64,000 bases of DNA from Candidatus Fermentibacterota bacterium (GTDB lineage: Bacteria; Fermentibacterota; Fermentibacteria; Fermentibacterales; Fermentibacteraceae): assembly GCA_002748705.1 (NCBI GenBank), contig PDSZ01000012.1:1-64000 (forward strand), written 5' to 3'. How positions within the stretch are numbered: the stretch's first letter is position 1; each line of letters starts with the position of its first letter. The notes under the pieces are model-generated. The model had not been told where the DNA came from, did no database searches, and saw only the letters and a program-made list of their open reading frames with translations. The position numbers and the translations under genes are program-made. Shown piece after piece: positions 17,717 through 26,709 of the stretch.

Positions 17717-18394
17717 TTAATATTCAGACAATTCAAAGTTGTAACTCAGTGAGGTCCACACTCCAACCGGCTGTCCGTTGTTTCTTGCCGGTGACCATTG
17801 TGTGTTCCATGCAGCTGACATGGCAGCTTCATCCAGACTGCTGACACCACTTGAGTTGTAAAGCTGAACATCCGCAACTGACCCGTCAGGTGTCACATAT
17901 ATCCAGAGAGTCACTATACCTTCCACACCTGCCTGGCGGGCCAGGTCAGGATAGGTGGGAGCAGGGCGGTATGTGCAGACAGGGAATACTTCCACAGGCA
18001 TGAACCTTGGAGGGCCCATTTCCTCGCTTTCTTCCTCTGTTGTCTGCTCAAGCTCTTCGCTCTGCTCAATGGTAACAGCCGCTTCAAGACCCACTGTGTC
18101 TTCACTGAGGGAAAGAGTTATGTCCAGCTCTTCCACTATCTCTTCAATTTCCTCCTGCACCTCTTCCTGCTCTTCCTCTACTTCCTCTTCCTGCTCTTCA
18201 ACTGTATCGTCGAAGGCAATGTCGGCCTCTACGGCCTCCATATCAGAATCGGAAGTGCGAGTGGACAGCCTGCCCAGTTCGCTTGCGGGGATGAACTCGA
18301 AGAAGATTATCAGAAGAGCAAGAGCAATAGCGATACCCCACTCAAATCCGAGAGCGGTATCTTCTCTGCTCCTTCTTTCTGCGCTTGTAGTCAT
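17717..18394 (-). CDS. tonB: TonB-family energy transducer
   Basis: The 225-residue protein has one N-terminal transmembrane helix (WGIAIALALLIIFFEFIPA), a strongly acidic periplasmic linker (Glu-rich, residues about 60-110, instead of the usual Pro-Lys linker), and a C-terminal TonB domain: YPDLARQAGVEGIVTLWIYV, PDGSV..VQLYNSSG, LDEAAMSAAWNTQWSPA. It transmits proton-motive force from ExbB/ExbD to an outer-membrane receptor, here the one at 20523-23309. It is the fifth gene of the operon. The all-acidic linker is odd for TonB. Confidence 0.9.
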   Translation of the reverse strand: MTTSAERRSREDTALGFEWGIAIALALLIIFFEFIPASELGRLSTRTSDSDMEAVEADIAFDDTVEEQEEEVEEEQEEVQEEIEEIVEELDITLSLSEDTVGLEAAVTIEQSEELEQTTEEESEEMGPPRFMPVEVFPVCTYRPAPTYPDLARQAGVEGIVTLWIYVTPDGSVADVQLYNSSGVSSLDEAAMSAAWNTQWSPARNNGQPVGVWTSLSYNFELSEY

Positions 18395-18405
18395 CTCACC
18401 TCCCG

Positions 18406-18870
18406 CTATATGCCTGTGCCCTGTTCCTGGGCGTTGAACTGAATGCTGTACAGCTCTTCGTATCTCATAGCACTGAAGAGATCCACCATAGCCTCCATGG
18501 GAACACGGGTGTCCGCATTGAGCACTATGACATCGAGACTCTTGTTCTGCTCACGCCAGAATTTGTCGGCAAGACGCTTCAGCTGTTCAGCCACCTGATT
18601 AAGAGGCAGATCGTAATCGCCGATGCGTGATACCACTTCACTCTGGTCATCACCTGGTGCAACCTGTTTCAGCCACACTGCTACGGTGAGGTTTTCTTTC
18701 CCAAGTTCACTCATCACTTCAGAATGAGCCTGAGGGAAACGAATCCTGAGACCGCTGTCATCCTTGAAGATGGTAGTGGCCATGAAGAAAACAAGAAGTA
18801 GGAAGACTATGTCTGCCATGGTGCTGGTAAAGATATCTCCAGACACTCTGGTTCTTCTTTTGAACTTCAT
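18406..18870 (-). CDS. exbD: ExbD/TolR-type biopolymer transport protein
   Basis: The 154-residue protein has the ExbD layout: short basic cytoplasmic tail (MKFKRRTRVSG), one transmembrane helix with the proton-channel Asp (TSTMADIVFLLLVFFMATT), then a periplasmic domain. It begins where the preceding exbD ends (one-base overlap). Two ExbD proteins with one ExbB are common in FCB-group energy-transduction complexes. Confidence 0.92.
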   Translation of the reverse strand: MKFKRRTRVSGDIFTSTMADIVFLLLVFFMATTIFKDDSGLRIRFPQAHSEVMSELGKENLTVAVWLKQVAPGDDQSEVVSRIGDYDLPLNQVAEQLKRLADKFWREQNKSLDVIVLNADTRVPMEAMVDLFSAMRYEELYSIQFNAQEQGTGI

Positions 18871-19616
18871 TATACACCACCTCCCAGTCTTTCCTGAATG
18901 GTAATACCGGTACGGCTGACGCCGTTGCGTCTGATAACATCAAGAGCGGTTATCATGCCGTCGTAATCACAGTCAGGGAAGAACTTGAGGATAACCACAA
19001 GCTCGCTCTCTCTCACGGCTGAGGCAATATCGCCCTGTCTGGCGTCAGCCAGTACAAGGGTATCACCGAAAGCCACTTCTCCAAAGATCGGATCAACGAC
19101 AACAGGCACAGAAGAGCCCATGGCATCACGGATCAGGCCCGGACGCACAACAGCACTGAGGTTCTCTGCCTGAACAGCTGAATTTAGGCTTGAGTAGGTG
19201 CCTGAAGGCACGCCCTTGGCAACTTCCAGGTTGTTCAGAAGACGGTCTGCAGTTGCATCGACCGATTCTGCCCTGTCGGCAGCCAGGATCCTTATTCCTT
19301 CCTGCAGTGCAGGGTCGTCCAGACTGACATCCTCACCGGCTCTGGCTCTCTGCAGCGGTCCGTCAGGCGGGGCCTGATCGATAAGGGCTACAAAGCTGCC
19401 CATTCCCCACTGCTTGATTGTCATGACCAGCCTGTTGGTCTCGTCGATCACCACTTCCTCAGTTTCGTCATCGGGCTTCTTGGGCAGCTGATAGCTGATG
19501 CCCTTCTGAACCTCGAAAGTGGTTGTCACCAGGAAGAAGATCAGCAGCAGGAATGCAATATCGGACATGGATGCGTCTGGTATCGCTCCTGATGCCCGTG
19601 GTCTTTCCTTGCGCAT
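18870..19616 (-). CDS. exbD: ExbD/TolR-type biopolymer transport protein, long form
   Basis: The 248-residue protein has the ExbD helix with conserved Asp (DASMSDIAFLLLIFFLVTT) after a basic tail. Its periplasmic part is about 100 residues longer than usual and ends with DGMITALDVIRRNGV, the typical ExbD C-terminal helix. AGGAG precedes the start. It probably forms a heterodimer with the shorter ExbD downstream in the ExbB pentamer. Confidence 0.9.
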   Translation of the reverse strand: MRKERPRASGAIPDASMSDIAFLLLIFFLVTTTFEVQKGISYQLPKKPDDETEEVVIDETNRLVMTIKQWGMGSFVALIDQAPPDGPLQRARAGEDVSLDDPALQEGIRILAADRAESVDATADRLLNNLEVAKGVPSGTYSSLNSAVQAENLSAVVRPGLIRDAMGSSVPVVVDPIFGEVAFGDTLVLADARQGDIASAVRESELVVILKFFPDCDYDGMITALDVIRRNGVSRTGITIQERLGGGV

Positions 19617-19625
19617 TCTTGCTCC

Positions 19626-20468
19626 TTAAAGCTGCTTCAGATGTTCAAGATCGGCCAGCTGATCGACCAGGAACATACTTGCCTCTTCCATGTCTGTTAC
19701 AAAATTACCTATCCTGGCGATGTAGTAGTTGTTAGCCATCTGAATAGGGATAGCGATAATAAGACCGGTTGCCGTGGTGATAAGCGCTTCCTGAATACCG
19801 CCTGCAACAAGGCTGGCGTCAACATTCTTGGCTGCGGCTATCTCACCGAAAGCACGGATCATACCTGAGACTGTTCCCAGGAATCCCAGCATCGGTGCGA
19901 TACTGGAAACTGAAGCCAGAACAACGAGACCGCGCTCAAGGTGGGCCATCTCAATGGAACCGGCGCTCTCGATTGCCTTCTCAACATCTGCAAGACCCTT
20001 GTCACGCCTGAGAAGACCTGCTCTGAGAATAGCTGAAACAGGACCCCTGGTTCTGTCACAAAGACTCTCTGCGCCCTTCAGATCACCCTTGCGGATGTAT
20101 CCGCCAAGCTGTTCAAGGAACTTGTTGACATTGAGCTTTGCCTTGCTGAAAACGAAGAATCTTTCTACGGCAACAGCAATACCGATAAGAAGCGCTATAA
20201 GAAGAGGCCACATGAAACTTCCACCTGCAATGAACAGGTCCTTGAGATCCATGCTTGCGCTCTGTGAACGCTCAACTTCTTCAGCCTCAGGAGTCTCTGC
20301 CCCTTCAGCCGCCTCAGGTTCCTCTACAGTCTCCTCAACAAGAGCTGTCTCTTCAACTGCAGGTTCGGTAACTTCTTCTGCAGTTGTTTCAGTTGCTTCC
20401 GGCTCTTCAGTCTGGGCGATGGCCATAGGGGCCATAACCAGCAGAAGCACCAGCAGTAATCTATGCAT
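19626..20468 (-). CDS. exbB: MotA/TolQ/ExbB proton-channel protein
   Basis: The start at 20468 is chosen for GGAGAG upstream and a true signal (MHRLLLVLLLVMAPMAIAQ). The product is 280 residues. A Glu/Ala/Thr-rich periplasmic segment (about 20-70) precedes the ExbB core: helix FMWPLLIALLIGIAVAVERFF, the cytoplasmic helices with LERGLVVLASVSSIAPMLGFLGTVSGMI, and the last helix GGIQEALITTATGLIIAIP. These are the channel-forming motifs. It powers TonB together with the two ExbD proteins. Confidence 0.93.
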   Translation of the reverse strand: MHRLLLVLLLVMAPMAIAQTEEPEATETTAEEVTEPAVEETALVEETVEEPEAAEGAETPEAEEVERSQSASMDLKDLFIAGGSFMWPLLIALLIGIAVAVERFFVFSKAKLNVNKFLEQLGGYIRKGDLKGAESLCDRTRGPVSAILRAGLLRRDKGLADVEKAIESAGSIEMAHLERGLVVLASVSSIAPMLGFLGTVSGMIRAFGEIAAAKNVDASLVAGGIQEALITTATGLIIAIPIQMANNYYIARIGNFVTDMEEASMFLVDQLADLEHLKQL

Positions 20469-20522
20469 ATTGGTAACTCTCCTCAATTCGTTTTGCGGCA
20501 AACACCGCAATAAGTTCGGTGT

Positions 20523-23309
20523 TTACCACTCAAAGTCCAGACCGAAACGAATCTGGCGTCTGCGGGCATAGGCTCCCGGAGCGCAGTAAGCTCCTCTGGG
20601 ATCGTGATCAGGCTGCCCGTCGCCGTCCTGATCTGCATCGTACCATGCTTCCTCCAGAATATTGTTAACATTTGTCCTGTCAAACAGGTTCATCACCCAG
20701 ATATATGCGTTGAGAGAGGTATCACCGAACCACCACATCTTGTTGAGCCTTGCATCGGTGTTCATGGTGAAAGGCATTCTCTCGCCGTTGATCTCCGGAT
20801 CGGCTGTACCCTGCCCTGAAGGCGTGTAGGGAAGACCGCTTCCGTAACTCCACTGGAGAGAAAGACCGAGACCCTGCAGCCAGCGGGTTCCGCCCCAGAC
20901 AGGACCTTCGCCTCTGGGAATACGGAAATCGAAGTTGGCGTTGATCATGTGCCTCTGGTCCCAGTCAAGGGGGCTTTCCCTCTTGGGAATTACCCATCCC
21001 GCCCATGCGTATGTGTAGTTCTGCATAGCGCTGGAACTCTTACCTTGAGCTATGGAGTAAGTGTAATTGGCATTGAAGCTTATGAAGTTGGAAGGGCGCC
21101 TCATAAGGCTGAACTCGGCGCCGCGAACATTACCGTAATCGCCGTTGATGTACAGGTCATAGGAGTCAACAGCAGTGAAGTAGTTCTTCTGCATGTCGAT
21201 TAGACCTGTGATGTCCTTGTAGTAGCCGGTGATGTCCATAAGAGTAAGATCATCAAACTGATGCTTAACGCCCACCTCGTATGAGATAGTCTCTTCCGGT
21301 TCAAGGTCAGGGTTACCCACGATGGGGAAGGAACCGCTCAGATCGAAGTCGGCCCCATCGTAAAGATTACTGAAGTCAGGAACCTGGAAGTAGTGACCGT
21401 AGGTGAAGTGAAGCACATCCCTTTCGGTAATCGGATGGCTGAATCCCACACGGGGGCTCAGGTGATACTTTGCACTTACGCTTACAGGGTTCTTGATGTG
21501 ATCATCATCACCTGCAGAGGTCCCTGGATTTACCGGATCGGTAAGGTCGGCAGGATATTCGTCGTAGTTGGGGTCGAAGTAATCGAAACGAAGACCTGCA
21601 TTCACAATCATTCCCCTGTATTCCATCTTGTCCTGCAGATATGCAGAAGCGGCATGGGGGAAGTTGTGAAGATCGGTGATGTAGATGTTCCCGCCGGATG
21701 CAGTGTCAATTCTGTACTCGTAGGTATCGTAGTACTTGCCTTCGATTCCGAACTTGAGCTGATGCTGCTGGTTCACCTGGCTTGTGACATCAAGTCTTGC
21801 AGTGGCAGTTGAAGTCCTGGAATCGTACCAGGCAAACCTTGAAGCGCCTAACCTGTAGAAACCGTCTGAATCCTGAACACGGTTTGGTGTGTAGTTGAGC
21901 CAGTCTTCCGTAGTGAAGTCTTCGCCCAGGTATCCTCCTTCAGGATCAGCTATTCTACGATCATTATTGGCGGTATACTGGTTAAGTTTGAACTCCATGA
22001 AGCTTGCGTCGCTGAGGGTCTGTGTAAGCGAGAAACCTATGGAATAGTTCTCGTAGAATATATTGGGAAGACCGTACTTGATTGATCCGCCACTAATGGT
22101 ATCGCCGCTGAGAGGATCCACATATGGAGTCTCAAACCTTGTCCACCGCCATCCATAATTCGGAAGTCGGGTATGGTACCAGCTTCTTTCCTGATCCCGG
22201 TAAAAACCGCTGAAGCTAAGCTTGGTGCGTGGATTAGGCTTGATGGTGAGCTTAAGATTACCGTTGTATTGCTCACTTCCGGAGTTAAAGTAATAGCTGT
22301 AGCCGGCATCATCAGGACCGCCGCCATACTGCAGGAACTTGAAAGTTCCAAAGAAACGGACATCGGCTCCAACATCAAGGCCCATTGCAGGCAGAAGAAC
22401 CTGTGTGATAGGCTCAGGGCCGCCCAGTGATGCCTCAGCACAGAACCTTGCCTCTGCGAATGCTGCAGGCTTGTTTACACCGAACTCCATGAGAGGACGA
22501 TTGTCCTCTCCGTTGTACATTTTTCCCCGCCAGAAAGTTCCGGGATATCCCCAGCCCCAGTCGGAAGCAAGGCCCATAGCTTGAAAATCGTTACCGCTCC
22601 AGCTCAGTGAACCGGTGTATCTGTCGCCACCCTCACGGGTAACAACATTGATGATGCCTGACTGGGCATTACCATACTCAGCGCCGAATCCACCTGAAAT
22701 CACCGATGTTTCGGCAACTGCGGAGAGCGGAAGGGTCTGGTCCGAGACAAGACCGTTGGGGTTTACCTGAGAGACACCGTCAACGATGTAGGCAACCTCA
22801 CCGCCACGACCACCACGCATGTGAAGCCCAGCGTCATCAACGGCACCGGCCTGCTGGCTCACAACATCAGCGATACCTGCAACCGGCATGGTCCTGATTT
22901 CGTCTCTGCTCACAACAGAGACAGTAACGGTAACATCACGAAGGATCATACCTCTCTGGTCTGTAACTGTGATGATAGTCTCACCAACAGCTTCCGGATC
23001 GAGCACGAAGTCCATTCTGGTGGTCATGTCGGCAATGACACTTGCACCTTCCTTGGTCTGATCTCCCATACCAACCATTCTTGCCTGAAGACTGTAAGTC
23101 CCAGGCTGCAGGTTGATGATGAAATACTCGCCGTTCGGATCCGTCATTGCACCGTAGGAAGTGCCCACCACCATAACGGTAGCTCCAATAAGTGGATTAC
23201 CGTCGGTATCGGTCACTCGACCGGCGATCTTACCGGTCGTTCCTGCAGTTGCAGCAAGGGACACGAACAGCAAAAGTGCAAACGAGATCATCGATGCTCT
23301 TTTAAACAC
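20523..23309 (-). CDS. TonB-dependent outer-membrane receptor with carboxypeptidase-like N-terminal domain
   Basis: A GTG at 23309 with GGAG upstream gives a 928-residue protein starting with a signal peptide (ISFALLLFVSLAATAG); the longer frame to 23399 has no such support. Next is a carboxypeptidase regulatory-like domain (GKIAGRVTDTDGNPLIGATV, GEYFIINLQPGTYSLQ), then a plug (VSRDEIRTMPVAG, GGEVAYIVDGVSQV, GGFGAEYGNAQSGIINVVTREGG), and a 22-strand barrel ending in RRRQIRFGLDFEW with the terminal aromatic. The ligand cannot be told from sequence. It is the first gene of the operon that contains its own TonB-ExbB-ExbD motor. Confidence 0.92.
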   Translation of the reverse strand: MFKRASMISFALLLFVSLAATAGTTGKIAGRVTDTDGNPLIGATVMVVGTSYGAMTDPNGEYFIINLQPGTYSLQARMVGMGDQTKEGASVIADMTTRMDFVLDPEAVGETIITVTDQRGMILRDVTVTVSVVSRDEIRTMPVAGIADVVSQQAGAVDDAGLHMRGGRGGEVAYIVDGVSQVNPNGLVSDQTLPLSAVAETSVISGGFGAEYGNAQSGIINVVTREGGDRYTGSLSWSGNDFQAMGLASDWGWGYPGTFWRGKMYNGEDNRPLMEFGVNKPAAFAEARFCAEASLGGPEPITQVLLPAMGLDVGADVRFFGTFKFLQYGGGPDDAGYSYYFNSGSEQYNGNLKLTIKPNPRTKLSFSGFYRDQERSWYHTRLPNYGWRWTRFETPYVDPLSGDTISGGSIKYGLPNIFYENYSIGFSLTQTLSDASFMEFKLNQYTANNDRRIADPEGGYLGEDFTTEDWLNYTPNRVQDSDGFYRLGASRFAWYDSRTSTATARLDVTSQVNQQHQLKFGIEGKYYDTYEYRIDTASGGNIYITDLHNFPHAASAYLQDKMEYRGMIVNAGLRFDYFDPNYDEYPADLTDPVNPGTSAGDDDHIKNPVSVSAKYHLSPRVGFSHPITERDVLHFTYGHYFQVPDFSNLYDGADFDLSGSFPIVGNPDLEPEETISYEVGVKHQFDDLTLMDITGYYKDITGLIDMQKNYFTAVDSYDLYINGDYGNVRGAEFSLMRRPSNFISFNANYTYSIAQGKSSSAMQNYTYAWAGWVIPKRESPLDWDQRHMINANFDFRIPRGEGPVWGGTRWLQGLGLSLQWSYGSGLPYTPSGQGTADPEINGERMPFTMNTDARLNKMWWFGDTSLNAYIWVMNLFDRTNVNNILEEAWYDADQDGDGQPDHDPRGAYCAPGAYARRRQIRFGLDFEW

Positions 23310-23424
23310 TTTGCAGCTCCTTTCTCTTGTGCTACAAGCTGTGCATGAATCCGGCACCCTGTTTCTCAGTTCCGGAAGGTTCCGGTTCAGCACAAACAAA
23401 CACTTGCGCCGCGACCCCCCCGCG

Positions 23425-23473
23425 GCACGCTAACAAATTGCAGCGCACTGGGTTGAAGCACGCTAACATATTG
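23425..23473 (-). promoter_or_regulatory. Pair of 16-bp direct repeats upstream of the receptor operon
   Basis: GCACGCTAACAAATTG (23425-23440) and GCACGCTAACATATTG (23458-23473) differ at one base and are 33 bp apart, about three helical turns. They lie about 115-165 bp upstream of the operon start in a gap (23310-23697) that holds no gene. This is the layout of a dimeric regulator's operator; no regulator is known. Confidence 0.5.
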
Positions 23474-23697
23474 AATTACAATCCTTTCCCGCTTTGAGGA
23501 TACCCTATGACAAAACCTGTGTCAAGAAGCCCTTCAGAGGGCATGCGGGAACATATGAAGAACAGAGGGGTATAAGTCTCTGCAAGTTTTGCATATTACC
23601 TTTTAAAGAAGAAGATTTTCACAGACGAAATTGCTTTCTGAAAACTCCGTACATTTCCGTACATTAATCGCGACGGGACAGACAATGGATAAGCAGC

Positions 23698-24750
23698 CTA
23701 AAAACCTATCTCATAACCTATCACAAAGGATTCGCCGCTGTCGTATATCCATGTGATTTTTTCTGTATCAACTGCAGTACCGTTTCTGTATCTGCTGTTC
23801 CACTGATATGCTGCTGTGACTTTGTGGGGCCGAAAAGCGTAATCTATGCCATAGCTGATGCCCATTCCGGTTTTCTGTGCATTGTCCGGTCTGTAGCCGT
23901 TGATTCCCAGGGAGAAATTCATTCCGTCAAATGCCCACGGATAACTGATAAAGCCATTCATGAACAGCTCATCGCCATCGAACAATCCGATTTCAGTACC
24001 CATAAATCCGCCTTTCAGGAATGAAAAGAAAGCAAAGGCTCCTGCTCCGGCATAAGAACTGTATCTGTCATCTCCGGAGACAAAAGAGGTATATGCCCTT
24101 ACAAAGTCCATATCTATTGAGGCGCCTGCCCTCAGGGCAAAGGAAGACGATTCCCATGTGTTTCTGCAGGTGGAATCCATTCCTGAACTCTCAGCTCTGT
24201 TGGAGTACACTGTTAATTCACCGCTGCCAAACCTTGTTCCTGCCGCCAGCCCAAGTCGGACTTTTCCTGCATTGCCTGCCAAAACAGCCATTGCCTCATT
24301 GAGATCACCTGTACTATCAGCTGTCATGATTTTCCAGAGTACCGGATAGGTTCCACTTCCCTGCTGGTATACCTTCATCATTCCTCTCATCTCATACTGG
24401 GCTACTGTGGAAATTCCTGCTACTGCGGTAAACCCGCTTCCCAGAGGTACTGCCAAAGCAAAAGAGCCCCTTGGAGACATGGCGCCTTTGTTAAACCTTG
24501 ACACATCATTACAGTAAGCATCGTAGTGAATCTCTTCACGCCAGCCTGTTCCCCATCCGCCTATTGCCGCAGATGCGGTGCCCACTCCTGCAAGAGCTGA
24601 AGGATTGGAAAAAATATGAAGGGGTGAATTATCTGTTGGCGCAGTGGCTCCTGCGATGGTGGCTCCAGATGGATTAACAGATAAAACTCTTCCTCCTTTT
24701 TGGAACAGATCCCAGTATCCGTAACCCATTGCACAAACTGAAAGTTCCAT
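23698..24750 (-). CDS. Outer-membrane beta-barrel protein of unknown function
   Basis: The 350-residue reading from the ATG at 24750 contains an N-terminal GGRVLSVNPSGATIAGATA, then SPLHIFSNPSALAGVG, which resembles the 'mostly one copy of Asn-Pro-Ala-Leu' start of PorV/FadL-like barrels, and many Gly/aromatic strands ending VIGYEIGF. The start is odd. A strong AGGAGGTG lies about 30 nt upstream of this ATG, correctly spaced only for an AUA codon at 24771, and that start would give a perfect signal peptide (Met-Lys-Leu-Ile-Ile-Val-Leu). Either AUA is used or the normal start has mutated. Confidence 0.65.
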   Translation of the reverse strand: MELSVCAMGYGYWDLFQKGGRVLSVNPSGATIAGATAPTDNSPLHIFSNPSALAGVGTASAAIGGWGTGWREEIHYDAYCNDVSRFNKGAMSPRGSFALAVPLGSGFTAVAGISTVAQYEMRGMMKVYQQGSGTYPVLWKIMTADSTGDLNEAMAVLAGNAGKVRLGLAAGTRFGSGELTVYSNRAESSGMDSTCRNTWESSSFALRAGASIDMDFVRAYTSFVSGDDRYSSYAGAGAFAFFSFLKGGFMGTEIGLFDGDELFMNGFISYPWAFDGMNFSLGINGYRPDNAQKTGMGISYGIDYAFRPHKVTAAYQWNSRYRNGTAVDTEKITWIYDSGESFVIGYEIGF

Positions 24751-25084
24751 AAGAACTATTATCAGCTTTATTGAGCCACCTCCTGTTTTTCCTGTTACGG
24801 ATATAAGGTTGTTCTATCGTTAAGTCAATACACCATGGGAAAATCAATAATTTAAGGTCAGAGTATCTGTCCTGTATAATCTGCTTCCTTTACAGGTTAC
24901 ATTGAAGGATTTCATTGATTCCCGTTACAAAACATTCCCCGAATTCAGAAAACTCTATTGGAACAGATTGTCAGTAAATGCAGGAAAACATAGCTTATAA
25001 CCAAAGTGAAACTTACAGGCATAGATTGCGTGAGAGGTGTTCACTGAATTTGCACAGATTGTTAATATCTGACCCTGAAGAACG

Positions 25085-25247
25085 GCAATAGGGCAACGGT
25101 GAGACTGCCCCGTCTCTGGTAAACAGGCCGCAAGGTTGATTCCCATTGCCTGCAATCGGTCCACAAGCAGACAATGGGGCAGCACTGAGACTGCCCCGTC
25201 TCTGGTAAACCGACTACAGGTTGATTCCCATTGTCGGCAACCAGTCA
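25085..25247 (-). repeat. Tandem duplication of a gene 3' end and its hairpin
   Basis: A unit of about 77 bases occurs twice, offset by 86 (25085-25161 and 25171-25247). Both contain GAGACTGCCCCGTCTCTGG and GGTTGATTCCCATTG. The second copy covers the last codons (Met-Gly-Ile-Asn-Leu-stop) and the GGGGCAG/CTGCCCC hairpin of the gene at 25214. The first is an orphan copy of the same. The rest of the gap 24772-25084 shows no gene. Confidence 0.75.
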
Positions 25248-25858
25248 AACAGCAAAAACTGCGCCTGCCCGATAAGAAGACTGATACGAGCCATTACTGT
25301 GTAGCCGAAGCTTGCGCCGAAGGCTACCATCAGAAGGGTTATTCCCACATTTGCCGCACCACCTGTAACGCCTGTGTGGGGTTTGGAAAAGAAGAAGTAG
25401 ACAAGGCCGCAGACAACTCCTGCAACAAGGATGATGTTGCTCACCCAGTCAAACCATCCTCCTCCCTGCTCCAGGGCGATTATTGTTCCATTCACCTGTG
25501 CGAGAGCGTTTGTCTGGAGCATGGCAGTCATAGAGAGGCCTGCTCCGGTACCTACTATCAGCGCCAGAGAGAACCTGCTGTATCCTGCCAGCTTCGGCAC
25601 CATTCTGAACAGCATGAAAAGGGCCAGAACCCCTGGAATGATCCAGACAGGCTGAAAGCCCCCTTCAGCAGGAACCATGTTGTCCCACCAGTTGGGAACC
25701 AGAACATTCTTGATGTTGTAGATCACCCAGTATCCGGCACTCATTCCAACGAACAGGTGTTCTGCGAACTTGTAGAAGGGATTATCCCGGTACAGAAAAC
25801 TGTAGAGACTCAGTGAGAGCAGTGCCCCCAGCCATATTCCTGTGACTTCCCAGGTCAT
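25214..25858 (-). CDS. Polytopic membrane protein, fourth gene of an unknown membrane cluster
   Basis: The 214-residue protein has about five to six transmembrane helices (for example LGALLSLSLYSFL, VWIIPGVLALFMLF, FSLALIVGTGAGLSMTAML, IILVAGVVCGLVYFFF, ITLLMVAFGASFGYTVMA). No enzymatic motif is seen. It overlaps the preceding gene by four bases (ATGA), as expected for subunits of one complex. I do not recognise a family. Confidence 0.72.
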   Translation of the reverse strand: MTWEVTGIWLGALLSLSLYSFLYRDNPFYKFAEHLFVGMSAGYWVIYNIKNVLVPNWWDNMVPAEGGFQPVWIIPGVLALFMLFRMVPKLAGYSRFSLALIVGTGAGLSMTAMLQTNALAQVNGTIIALEQGGGWFDWVSNIILVAGVVCGLVYFFFSKPHTGVTGGAANVGITLLMVAFGASFGYTVMARISLLIGQAQFLLFDWLPTMGINL

Positions 25859-26709
25859 TTGGCGCCTCCCTTCTTCTTTCCGGCAAGGTACGCAATGTTG
25901 CCTATGATAATGAAGAGCATTATCACCAGATGTGCAACAGACTGGGCTGCCATTCCAGGAGTAGCAGTGCCTGCCGCTACATCATCGACACCGATTCTGA
26001 CCATTGTTTCGTAGTCTGCAGCTCCTTTCAGACCGCCGAGAAGTCCGATCATCTGACCTGTTCCCAGATAGGGATAGAACTGCGGCGCGCTCACTGCGGT
26101 GCATCCGCCTGCGATGGGAATGTCATACCTGTCACCGGCCATCATCACCCAGGCAGGCAACCCTGGATCACCTGCAGAAAGGGAGATTATCATATCGATA
26201 TCAGACAGCTTGTTCAAACCTTCCATCACAGGCATTCCGTCAACAGGATTACCATCATAATCTGTGGGAAACACACTCTGAATGTTGCTCCCCATTCTTA
26301 CTATGAGAACACCGCCGCCTGTTTTGTAGCCAAGGTTAACCCAGTCGGTGTACTCCTCTTTGCCGAGACTGTCTCCTACGGCCATCAGCGCCTCATTGCC
26401 CAGGCTGACCCCCATTGGCCACAGAGCCATTGAGACTATCCGTATGTCTCTGGTCATCAGATGCTGACAGAGAGCTACTGCCATAGGCTGAAGCTCCGGC
26501 ATTGTGGAAGGGTCGTAGTCGAAGCTGAGAAGAACCCTGGCCCCCTCCGGAAGAGCGTCAACAGCATCAAACACATCCTTGCTGGGGCCTTCATCTATGG
26601 GAATGGGGAGATTGAGCCTGAGAGCAAGGGGCAGAATAACCGCAAGGGCCATGAGAAGGAAGATAATCCTTCTGTCAGTATTTCCCAGTTTTTCCATGAA
26701 GTTTGCCAT
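25855..26709 (-). CDS. Membrane-anchored protein of the unknown cluster (third gene)
   Basis: The 284-residue protein has a transmembrane helix near each end (IIFLLMALAVILPLALRL and AHLVIMLFIIIGNIAYLA) and an approximately 200-residue extracytoplasmic alpha/beta domain between them. That domain contains PEGARVLLSFDYDPSTMPELQPMAV, KTGGGVLIVRMGSNI and DIDMIISLSAGDPGLPAWV, which look like successive Rossmann-like strands. No nucleotide-binding loop is obvious. It overlaps its downstream neighbour by 4 nt and touches its upstream neighbour by 1 nt. Confidence 0.7.
   Translation of the reverse strand: MANFMEKLGNTDRRIIFLLMALAVILPLALRLNLPIPIDEGPSKDVFDAVDALPEGARVLLSFDYDPSTMPELQPMAVALCQHLMTRDIRIVSMALWPMGVSLGNEALMAVGDSLGKEEYTDWVNLGYKTGGGVLIVRMGSNIQSVFPTDYDGNPVDGMPVMEGLNKLSDIDMIISLSAGDPGLPAWVMMAGDRYDIPIAGGCTAVSAPQFYPYLGTGQMIGLLGGLKGAADYETMVRIGVDDVAAGTATPGMAAQSVAHLVIMLFIIIGNIAYLAGKKKGGAK

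Noticed and set aside
16932..17720. 262-codon plus-strand frame
   Set aside because: Antisense shadow of the secreted protein at 15366-17630, without domain signals.
25136..25816. 226-codon plus-strand frame
   Set aside because: It is antisense to a clear membrane-protein gene with overlapping neighbours and has a Cys/His-rich, non-protein-like composition.
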